Assembly (NCBI GenBank): GCA_038254525.1
Contig: JBBSGC010000112.1
Location: forward strand, 1 to 5,740
Direction: 5' to 3'
DNA: 5,740 nucleotides
DNA from: JBBSGC01 sp038254525
Lineage (GTDB): Bacteria > Actinomycetota > Actinomycetes > Propionibacteriales > Nocardioidaceae
This document shows, piece after piece, positions 1 through 5,218 of this stretch. Numbering within the stretch: position 1 is the first letter of the stretch; the number at the start of each line of letters is the position of its first letter. The position numbers and the translations under genes are program-made. Under the pieces are notes generated by a model. That model saw only the letters and a list, made by a program, of their open reading frames with translations, made no database searches and was not told the origin of the DNA.

Positions 1-534
1 GCCCTGGCCCTGCGCGAGCTGCCGGGACCACCTCCGACGGCACTGGTCGCGAACCTGCCGTACAACGTCTCGGTCCCCGTCCTGCTGCACCTGCTGGCCA
101 CCTTCCCCTCACTGCGGCGCGGACTGGTGATGGTGCAGGCCGAGGTGGCCGCGCGGTTGGTGGCCGGTCCCGGATCGCGGACCTACGGCATCCCCAGCGT
201 GAAGGCCGCCTGGTACGCCGACGTGCAGGCCGCCGGACGGGTCGGCCGGCAGGTGTTCTGGCCGGCGCCCCGCGTCGACTCGGGCTTGGTGTCCCTGGTG
301 CGGCGCGACCCGCCCGCGACCTCGGTCGGCCGAGCCGCCGTCTTCGCGGTGGTCGACGCCGCCTTTGCGCAGCGGCGCAAGATGCTGCGCTCCGCGCTGG
401 CCGGGCTGGCGGGGAGCTCGTCGGCCGCCGCGCTGGCGCTGCGCCAGGCCGGCGTGCCTCCCGACGCGCGGGGCGAGCAGCTGGACGTCACTGCGTTCGC
501 CCGGGTGGCCGACGCCCTGTCTGCCGCGCCCTAG
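1..534 (+). CDS. rsmA: 16S rRNA dimethyladenosine transferase RsmA/KsgA, 5'-truncated by the window edge
   Basis: RsmA uses S-adenosylmethionine to dimethylate two adjacent adenines in the 3'-terminal hairpin of 16S rRNA, late in 30S subunit assembly. Its loss is the classic cause of kasugamycin resistance. The frame is open from base 1 and ends at TAG 532-534, giving 177 residues. The family is about 270-290 residues long, so roughly the first 100, including the glycine-rich SAM-binding motif I, lie outside the window. The catalytic motif NLPYN is at residues 18-22 (bases 52-66). It is followed by the family-typical segments MVQAEVAARL, SRTYGIPSV, VFWPAPRVDSGLVSL and the C-terminal RRKMLRSAL. 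The internal ATG at 127 falls after the catalytic motif and is not the start. The gene is intact as far as seen and is followed nine bases later by ispE. Identification is firm. Confidence 0.96.
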   Translation, partial: ALALRELPGPPPTALVANLPYNVSVPVLLHLLATFPSLRRGLVMVQAEVAARLVAGPGSRTYGIPSVKAAWYADVQAAGRVGRQVFWPAPRVDSGLVSLVRRDPPATSVGRAAVFAVVDAAFAQRRKMLRSALAGLAGSSSAAALALRQAGVPPDARGEQLDVTAFARVADALSAAP

Positions 535-543
535 GTTGAGCCC

Positions 544-1467
544 ATGAGGTCAGTGACGGTGCGAGCGTCGGCCAAGATCAACCTCGCCCTCGCCGTCGGC
601 CGGCGGCGCGCCGACGGGTACCACCCGCTGGCCACCGTCTACCAGGCGGTGGACCTGTGCGACGAGGTCCGCGCCAGCGACGCGGCCGACCCGGGGATCG
701 AGCTCGCGATCACCTACGACAGCCCGCCGGGCGCCGAGCCGGCCAGGCTCCCGCTCGACGAGACCAACATCGCGCACGCTGCCGCCCGGGCGCTGCTCGC
801 GCACGCCCGCCTCGAACGCGGAGTCTCGTTGACGATCCGCAAGGCGATCCCGGTCAGCGGCGGCATGGCCGGCGGTTCGGCCGACGCCGCCGCGGTGCTG
901 GTCGCGTGCGACGCGTTGTGGGACCTCGGCACCCCGCGCGCGGAGCTGGCGAAGCTGGCCGCCGAGCTCGGCAGCGACGTGCCGTTCTGCCTGCTCGGCG
1001 GCACCGCCATGGGCACCGGTCGGGGCGAGCTCGTCTCACCCGTACTGGCTCGGGGCAGCTACCACTGGGTGCTCGCGCTGGCCGCCGGGGGGCTGCCCAC
1101 CCCGTCGGTCTACGCCGCCTTCGACCGGCTCGACGGCGCACCGCCGGCCGGCGAGACCCCGCAGGTAGCGCCGGCCGTGCTCGCTGCCCTGCGCTCCGGT
1201 GACCCCGCCGCCCTGGGCCTCGCGCTGCACAACGACCTCCAGGAGGCGACGCTCGCCCTGCGCCCGGACCTGGCCGGCACGATGGCGCTCGGCGAGGAGT
1301 GCGGAGCGCTGGGCAGCCTGGTCTCCGGCTCGGGCCCCACGGTGATGTTCCTGGCCGCCGACGGGGAGCACGCTCTCGACCTGGCGCTCGCGCTCAGCGG
1401 CGCCAACGTCTGTGCCGACGTGGTGCAGGCCGTCGGGCCGGTGCCCGGGGTGCGGGTCATCGGCTGA
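544..1467 (+). CDS. ispE: 4-diphosphocytidyl-2-C-methyl-D-erythritol kinase IspE
   Basis: IspE phosphorylates the 2-hydroxyl of CDP-methylerythritol with ATP, the fourth step of the cytosolic MEP pathway to isopentenyl diphosphate. The 307-residue length is normal for an actinobacterial member. The three GHMP-kinase blocks are present. The N-terminal ASAKINLAL holds the conserved lysine K11. The glycine-rich ATP loop PVSGGMAGGSAD is at about 103-114. The C-terminal SGSGPT is at about 261-266. The catalytic aspartate is expected to be D145 in GSDVPF. The ATG at 544 places AKINLAL at the usual distance from the N-terminus. It is preceded only by a weak purine stretch (AGGTTGAG, 533-540) that overlaps the rsmA stop. 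With a gap of only nine bases, translation is probably coupled to rsmA. No separate promoter is seen. Nothing looks broken. Confidence 0.97.
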   Translation: MRSVTVRASAKINLALAVGRRRADGYHPLATVYQAVDLCDEVRASDAADPGIELAITYDSPPGAEPARLPLDETNIAHAAARALLAHARLERGVSLTIRKAIPVSGGMAGGSADAAAVLVACDALWDLGTPRAELAKLAAELGSDVPFCLLGGTAMGTGRGELVSPVLARGSYHWVLALAAGGLPTPSVYAAFDRLDGAPPAGETPQVAPAVLAALRSGDPAALGLALHNDLQEATLALRPDLAGTMALGEECGALGSLVSGSGPTVMFLAADGEHALDLALALSGANVCADVVQAVGPVPGVRVIG

Positions 1468-1479
1468 CCGCGACCGGCT

Positions 1480-1486
1480 GGGAGGA
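1480..1486 (+). promoter_or_regulatory. Ribosome binding site of the ABC-F gene
   Basis: The sequence GGGAGGA lies eight bases before the GTG at 1495 and matches the anti-Shine-Dalgarno end of 16S rRNA well. It decides in favour of this GTG start, which lies inside the 27-base gap after the ispE stop. No promoter is visible in that gap, so transcription probably reads through from ispE. Confidence 0.8.
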
Positions 1487-1494
1487 TCGGCCGC

Positions 1495-3348
1495 GTGCCG
1501 CCGCCCGCCAACCTGGTGAACCTCGACCGGGTTTCCAAGGCCTACGGCGTGCGCACCCTGCTCGACGAGGTGAGCCTTGGTGTCGGTGCCGGCCAGCGGA
1601 TCGGCGTCGTCGGCCGAAACGGCGACGGCAAGACGACGCTCCTTCGGCTGCTGGCCCGACGTGAGCAGCCCGACGACGGCCGGGTGACGCACAGCCGGGG
1701 CCTCGAGCTCGGCTACCTGCCACAGACCGACGACTTCGCCGGCGACCAGACGGTGCGCGAGCTGGTGCTCGCCGGCCGGGCGGACCATGAGTGGGCGGCC
1801 GACCCGCGGACCCGCGACGTCGTCACCGAGCTGGTCACCGGGCAGGTGACCGGGCTGGCCGCCGGCCTGGACCTCGACGCGTCCGTCGCGGACCTGTCCG
1901 GCGGCGAACGGCGCAGGACGGCCCTGGCCCGGCTGCTGCTGGGTGCCGCGGACCTGCTGGTCCTCGACGAGCCCACCAACCATCTCGACGTGGAGGCCAT
2001 CGACTGGCTCGCCCGCCACCTGGCCGCACTGCCGTCGGCGCTGGTCGTCGTCACCCACGACAGGTGGTTCCTGGACGCGGTCTGCGAGGCGACCTGGGAG
2101 GTCCACGACGGGCGGGTCGACGCCTACGACGGCGGCTACGCCGCGTACGTGCTGGCCAAGGCCGAACGCTCCCGCCAGGCGGCGGCCAGCGAGACGCGGC
2201 GCCGGAACCTGGTCCGCAAGGAGCTGGCCTGGCTGCGTCGGGGTCCGCCGGCGCGTACGTCCAAGCCGCAGTTCCGGATCGAGGCAGCGACCACGTTGAT
2301 CGCCGACGAGCCGCCGGCACGCGACCGCCTGGAGCTGGAGCGGTTCGCGGTGACCCGCCTCGGCAAGGACGTCCTCGACCTCGAGCACGTCGACGTCGTG
2401 CGCGGCGGCCGTCCGCTGCTGGCCGACGTCACCTGGCGGCTCGGGGCGGGTGACCGGGTCGGGCTGGTCGGGGTCAACGGGGCCGGCAAGACCACGGTGC
2501 TGAGGCTGCTGGCCGATGAGCTGGCGCCCGACACGGGCCGGGTCAAGCGCGGTCGGTCGGTGTCGCTCGCCCATCTCGCGCAGAGCCTCGAGGACCTCGA
2601 TCCGACCGAGCGGGTGCTGGACAGCATCGAGGCGCAGGCGCGGCTGCTGCGGACGGCGCGCGGGGAGCTGAGCGCCACCAGCCTGCTCGAGCGCTTCGGC
2701 TTCACCGGCGACCGGCTCACCGCCCGCATCGGCGACCTGTCCGGAGGCGAGCGTCGTCGGTTGCAGGTGCTGCGGCTGCTCGCCACCGAGCCCAACGTGC
2801 TGCTGCTCGACGAGCCGACCAACGACCTCGACATCGAGACGCTGACCGTGCTGGAGGACCACCTCGACCGCTGGGCCGGCACGTTGGTCGTGGTCTCGCA
2901 CGACCGCTACTTCCTCGAGCGGGTGTGCGACGTGGTGCACGCCCTGCCCGGGGACGGCTCGCTGGTCATGCTGCCCGGCGGCGTCGACGACTTCCTCGCC
3001 GCCCGCGCCCGCCTGCGCGCACCCCCACCCGCCGATCCGCGACTTGTTGAGCGCCCATCCGCGACTTCTCATCACCGATCCGCGACTTCCACCGCGCTGA
3101 CCCGGCGGTCGACGACCACCCCGGTGAGCGAGGCGGAGCGCCGCCTGGCCCGCAAGGACGTCGTCCGCATCGAGCGGGCACTGTCGAAGCTGTCAGCGCG
3201 TGCGGACCGGCTCCACGAGCAGATGGCCGGCGAGGTGAGCGACTACGGCCGGCTGGGCGAGCTGCAGAGGGCGCTCGACGCACTGGCCGCCGAGCGGGCG
3301 GCGCTGGAGGACGACTGGCTCGCCGCCGCCGTCCGCGCCGATCCGTGA
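1495..3348 (+). CDS. Uup-like ABC-F family ATPase with a repeat-bearing linker before its C-terminal coiled coil
   Basis: ABC-F proteins are soluble twin ATPases without membrane domains. They act on ribosomes or nucleic-acid structures rather than as transporters. The first ATPase domain has Walker A GRNGDGKTT (about 40-48), signature LSGGE (134-138), Walker B LLVLDEPTNHLD (154-165) and switch histidine THDR (187-190). The second has GVNGAGKTT (326-334), LSGGE (415-419), LLLDEPTNDLD (436-446) and SHDR (468-471). Between them lies an arginine-rich segment, WLRRGPPARTSKPQFRI. Residues from about 544 to 614 form a charged, heptad-like helical hairpin matching the Uup C-terminal DNA-binding type, which is why I favour Uup over antibiotic-resistance branches. 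The 617-residue length is normal. Residues 513-532 are encoded by a short direct-repeat cluster, and the last three residues and the stop codon come from a second cluster. Substrate and exact role are unknown. An older label for such genes is macrolide-transport ATPase, which is unsupported here. Confidence 0.93.
   Translation: MPPPANLVNLDRVSKAYGVRTLLDEVSLGVGAGQRIGVVGRNGDGKTTLLRLLARREQPDDGRVTHSRGLELGYLPQTDDFAGDQTVRELVLAGRADHEWAADPRTRDVVTELVTGQVTGLAAGLDLDASVADLSGGERRRTALARLLLGAADLLVLDEPTNHLDVEAIDWLARHLAALPSALVVVTHDRWFLDAVCEATWEVHDGRVDAYDGGYAAYVLAKAERSRQAAASETRRRNLVRKELAWLRRGPPARTSKPQFRIEAATTLIADEPPARDRLELERFAVTRLGKDVLDLEHVDVVRGGRPLLADVTWRLGAGDRVGLVGVNGAGKTTVLRLLADELAPDTGRVKRGRSVSLAHLAQSLEDLDPTERVLDSIEAQARLLRTARGELSATSLLERFGFTGDRLTARIGDLSGGERRRLQVLRLLATEPNVLLLDEPTNDLDIETLTVLEDHLDRWAGTLVVVSHDRYFLERVCDVVHALPGDGSLVMLPGGVDDFLAARARLRAPPPADPRLVERPSATSHHRSATSTALTRRSTTTPVSEAERRLARKDVVRIERALSKLSARADRLHEQMAGEVSDYGRLGELQRALDALAAERAALEDDWLAAAVRADP
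3031..3094 (+). repeat. Short direct-repeat cluster A, three units, inside the ABC-F gene
   Basis: Three tandem units of 21-22 bases start at 3031, 3053 and 3074. They share the core (G/C)ATCCGCGACTT at 3034-3045, 3056-3067 and 3077-3088, with spacings of 22 and 21 bases. The core is nearly invariant while the last 7-9 bases of each unit vary. The units are translated: the first reads as ADPRLVER, while the second and third read in a different frame as PSATS and RSATS because of the 22-base step. The cluster falls in the flexible linker between the second ATPase domain and the C-terminal coiled coil, a tolerant place. It belongs to the same family as cluster B downstream. Its origin is unknown. 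A dispersed genomic short repeat is the likeliest explanation. Confidence 0.85.
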
Positions 3349-3400
3349 GTTCCCGACCGCCGATCCGTGAGTTCCCGACTGCCGATCCGGAAGTCGCTGC
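3337..3400 (+). repeat. Short direct-repeat cluster B, three units, spanning the ABC-F stop codon
   Basis: Units start at 3337, 3359 and 3381, with exact 22-base spacing. The first two are identical except for the last base (GCCGATCCGTGAGTTCCCGA followed by CC or CT). The third keeps GCCGATCCG and then decays (GAAGTCGCTG). They match cluster A in GCCGATCCGYGASTT and in orientation, but differ at the Y and S positions and in the tail. The TGA within the first unit (3346-3348) is the stop codon of the ABC-F gene. No hairpin or T-run is formed, so this is not a recognisable terminator. It ends 26 bases before the MarR operator. Confidence 0.85.
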
Positions 3401-3426
3401 GGCGCCGGAGCCGGGAGGCACGACTG

Positions 3427-3456
3427 TCTCGACGTCAAGAGTCTCGACGCTAGGCT
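3427..3456 (+). promoter_or_regulatory. MarR-gene promoter with overlapping palindromic operator
   Basis: TCTCGACGTCAAGA (3427-3440) is an imperfect palindrome centred on GACGTC. A degenerate copy, TCTCGACGCTAGGC (3442-3455), starts 15 bases further on and matches at 10 of 14 positions. A plausible promoter lies within it: -35 TCGACG (3429-3434), a 16-base spacer and -10 TAGGCT (3451-3456). The -35 box is inside the operator, so a bound repressor would block polymerase. The -10 box ends only seven bases before the ATG at 3464, which points to a leaderless transcript. The site is nearly the reverse complement of the one before tam. Sequence match is direct; regulation is inferred. Confidence 0.65.
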
Positions 3457-3463
3457 GCCGGGC

Positions 3464-3958
3464 ATGCGCGACGAGGTGGACCGGCTGGTCGAGGCGTGGC
3501 AGCGCGAGCGCCCCGATCTCGACGTCGCCCCCATGCACGTGCTCAGCCGCGTCACCCGGCTCGCTCGGCACCTCGACCGCGCCCGGCGCCAGGCGTTCGC
3601 CGACTCCGACCTTGAGCCCTGGGAGTTCGACGTGCTCTCGGCGCTACGGCGCTCTGGCGAGCCGTACGAGCTGTCGCCCGGCCGGCTGCTTCGCGAGACG
3701 ATGGTGACCAGCGGCACGATGACCAACCGAGTCGACCGGCTGGCCGCCGGGGGGCTGGTCGAGCGGTCACCCGACCCGGCCGACCGCCGAGGGGTACGGG
3801 TCCGGCTGACCGAGCACGGTCGCAGCGCGGTCGACGCGGCGCTGGAGGCCCTGCTCGCCCGCGAGCGGCAGCTGCTCGCCAGTCTCAGCGGAGCCGACCG
3901 CGCCAGGCTCGCCGACCTGCTTCGTGACCTGGTCAGGCCCTTCGACGAGGCCCGCTGA
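3464..3958 (+). CDS. MarR-family transcriptional regulator, candidate TamR-like repressor
   Basis: The 164-residue protein is a winged-helix dimeric repressor of the MarR family, whose members release DNA when they bind a small anionic ligand. An N-terminal helix (VDRLVEAWQRERPDLD, about 5-20) precedes the core. The recognition helix is around TSGTMTNRVDRLAAGGLVER (82-101). The wing carries the hallmark DPADRRGVRVRLTEHG (104-119) and is followed by the long C-terminal dimerisation helix. The ATG at 3464 has no Shine-Dalgarno sequence. The promoter spacing suggests leaderless translation, which fits this start. The gene lies 88 bases upstream of tam in the same orientation, and both have near-identical operator sequences. 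In Streptomyces coelicolor, TamR is a MarR protein that controls tam and responds to aconitates and citrate. Orthology is inferred from context, so no symbol is given. Other ligands remain possible. Confidence 0.93.
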   Translation: MRDEVDRLVEAWQRERPDLDVAPMHVLSRVTRLARHLDRARRQAFADSDLEPWEFDVLSALRRSGEPYELSPGRLLRETMVTSGTMTNRVDRLAAGGLVERSPDPADRRGVRVRLTEHGRSAVDAALEALLARERQLLASLSGADRARLADLLRDLVRPFDEAR

Positions 3959-3963
3959 CCAAG

Positions 3964-3996
3964 TATCTCGATCTCGAACCTCTTGACATCGAGATA
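3964..3996 (+). promoter_or_regulatory. tam operator/promoter region with nested inverted repeats
   Basis: TCTTGACATCGAGA (3981-3994) is an imperfect palindrome. Its reverse complement matches the operator before the MarR gene at 13 of 14 positions. A weaker copy, TCTCGATCTCGAAC, starts 15 bases upstream at 3966 and matches the reverse complement of the strong site at 10 of 14. The outer arms TATCTCGAT (3964-3972) and ATCGAGATA (3988-3996) are a perfect 9-base inverted repeat around a 15-base centre. TTGACA (3983-3988) inside the strong site is a consensus -35 box. The matching -10 is poor: GAGCAT at 4007-4012 with an 18-base spacer is the best I see. The stretch is markedly richer in A/T than its surroundings. 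A repressor bound here would cover the -35 box. Confidence 0.7.
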
Positions 3997-4034
3997 AATG
4001 GCGCGCGAGCATGCACAGAACAGTCCCTGGTCAC

Positions 4035-4040
4035 GAGGAG
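4035..4040 (+). promoter_or_regulatory. Ribosome binding site selecting the tam start
   Basis: GAGGAG lies six bases before the ATG at 4047, an excellent Shine-Dalgarno sequence. It rules out the in-frame upstream ATG at 4011, which has no comparable site and would add 12 residues that the family lacks. Confidence 0.85.
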
Positions 4041-4046
4041 CCACGC

Positions 4047-4832
4047 ATGCCGCCCGCCACGTGGGACCCCGCCACCTACCTGCGCTACGGCGACGAGCGC
4101 TCGCGGCCGTTCCTCGACCTGCTGTCCCGGGTGGATGTCGACGCGGGCCGCATAGTCGACCTCGGCTGCGGTCCCGGTCACCTGACCGCCGTGCTGCGCG
4201 CGCGGTGGCCGGAGGCTGACATCGAGGGAATCGACTCCTCGACGCAGATGATCGCCCGAGCCCGCGCCGATGACACCGACGCGCGCAGCCGCTACACCGA
4301 GGCCGACCTGCTCCAGTGGTCGCCCGACGGTCCAGTCGACCTGCTCGTCTCCAACGCGACCCTCCAGTGGGTCCCCGGCCACCTCGAGCAGCTGCCCCGG
4401 CTGGCCGACCTCGTCGCCCCGGCAGGCGCGTTCGCGTTCAGCGTGCCCGGCAACTTCGACGCTCCCAGCCATGTGCTGCTCGACGAGGTCGCCGCGCTGC
4501 CCGCGTACGCCGCGCACACCGAGGGCCGCGAGCGCCCTTCGGCACACGACCCGCAGATCTACCTCGACGCGCTGGCGCGCCCGGGTTGGCGGGTGGATGC
4601 CTGGGAGTCGACCTACTTCCACGTGCTCTCCGGCGCCGACCCCGTCTTCGAGTGGATCTCCGGCACGGGCGCCCGCCCGGTCCTGCAGGCGTTGCCCGAC
4701 GACCTGCGCGAACGCTTCGTTGCCGACTTCAAGGCCCGGCTGCGCGGGGCCTATCCACCGCGCGCGTACGGCACCGTGCTGCCGTTTCGCCGGGTCCTCG
4801 TCGTCGCCACCCGGACGGGTGATGCGCCGTGA
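4047..4832 (+). CDS. tam: Trans-aconitate 2-methyltransferase
   Basis: Tam transfers a methyl group from S-adenosylmethionine to trans-aconitate, giving a monomethyl ester. Trans-aconitate forms spontaneously from cis-aconitate and inhibits aconitase, so the cytosolic enzyme works as metabolite repair around the citric acid cycle. The 261-residue protein begins with the characteristic WDPATYLRYGDERSRPF (6-22). SAM motif I is IVDLGCGPGHLT (36-47), with the ribose-binding acid D63 in GIDSS. Family-specific segments follow: VSNATLQWVPGH (101-112), VPGNFDAPSH (133-142), the region YLDALARPGW (172-181), and VFEWISGTGARPVLQAL (200-216). The length is normal and nothing is missing. The ATG at 4047 is chosen for its strong ribosome binding site and family N-terminus. 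The operator upstream suggests repression by the neighbouring MarR protein. The stop codon overlaps the next gene's GTG. Confidence 0.94.
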   Translation: MPPATWDPATYLRYGDERSRPFLDLLSRVDVDAGRIVDLGCGPGHLTAVLRARWPEADIEGIDSSTQMIARARADDTDARSRYTEADLLQWSPDGPVDLLVSNATLQWVPGHLEQLPRLADLVAPAGAFAFSVPGNFDAPSHVLLDEVAALPAYAAHTEGRERPSAHDPQIYLDALARPGWRVDAWESTYFHVLSGADPVFEWISGTGARPVLQALPDDLRERFVADFKARLRGAYPPRAYGTVLPFRRVLVVATRTGDAP

Positions 4833-5218
4833 GGCTGCACCATGTGCAGGTGTCCTGCCCCGCCGGCGGCGAGGACGCGGCCCGCGCCTTCTACGGCGAC
4901 GCGCTCGGCCTCACCGAGGTCGCCAAGCCTCCCGTGCTGGCCGCCCGAGGGGGGGTGTGGTTCCGCGACCCGGGCGTCGAGGTGCACGTGGGCGTCGAGA
5001 AGCCGTTTGCGGCAGCGCGCAAGGCGCATCCGGCGTTCGTCGTCGACGATGTCGAGGCGGTGGCGGTCGCGGTCGCCGCCGCGGGCTTTGCGGTGGCGTG
5101 GGACGGCGACCTGCCCGGCTACCTGCGCTTCTACACCGCCGACGGTGCCGGCAACCGGGTCGAGGTGCTGCAACCGGTGACCGCGCCGCCTCAACAGAAC
5201 TCGTCGAGCAACCGGTAG
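4829..5218 (+). CDS. VOC-superfamily (glyoxalase/bleomycin-resistance fold) protein
   Basis: This is a small 129-residue single-module protein of the vicinal oxygen chelate superfamily, whose members use a metal to bind or transform small molecules. Visible features are the opening strand LHHVQVSCP, the helix GGEDAARAFYGDALGLTEV (13-31), EVHVGVE (51-57), RKAHPAFVVDDVEA (64-77) and the closing GNRVEVLQP (108-116). Plausible metal ligands are H5, H53 or E51, H67 and E112, in the usual spacing. The GTG start at 4829 overlaps the tam stop as GTGA, which implies translational coupling and co-regulation with tam. The domain ends at about residue 116. The last 13 residues are a polar tail, partly read from DNA that encodes the end of the opposite-strand aph-like gene. 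The substrate cannot be assigned. Related proteins are often annotated only as glyoxalase. Confidence 0.88.
   Translation: MRLHHVQVSCPAGGEDAARAFYGDALGLTEVAKPPVLAARGGVWFRDPGVEVHVGVEKPFAAARKAHPAFVVDDVEAVAVAVAAAGFAVAWDGDLPGYLRFYTADGAGNRVEVLQPVTAPPQQNSSSNR

Noticed and set aside
1036..3075. A 679-codon open frame on the minus strand, antisense to ispE and the ABC-F gene.
   Set aside because: Long antisense frames are expected opposite high-GC genes. The translation is low-complexity (rich in G, A, R, Q, V, H), shows no family motif, and crosses two firmly identified genes on the other strand.
3031..3400. The repeat clusters as a CRISPR array.
   Set aside because: The units are tandem, with only 7-9 variable bases each, and lack unique spacers of about 30 bases. 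There are no cas genes nearby, and one cluster is in-frame coding sequence.
3964..3996. The 9-base inverted repeat after the MarR gene as a transcription terminator.
   Set aside because: The 15-base loop is long, the stem is A/T-rich for this genome, and no T-run follows. The match to the MarR upstream site and the embedded TTGACA explain it better as an operator and promoter.
4011..4046. An upstream in-frame ATG extending tam by 12 residues.
   Set aside because: There is no ribosome binding site before it, the extra residues resemble no family sequence, and a strong site precedes the ATG at 4047.
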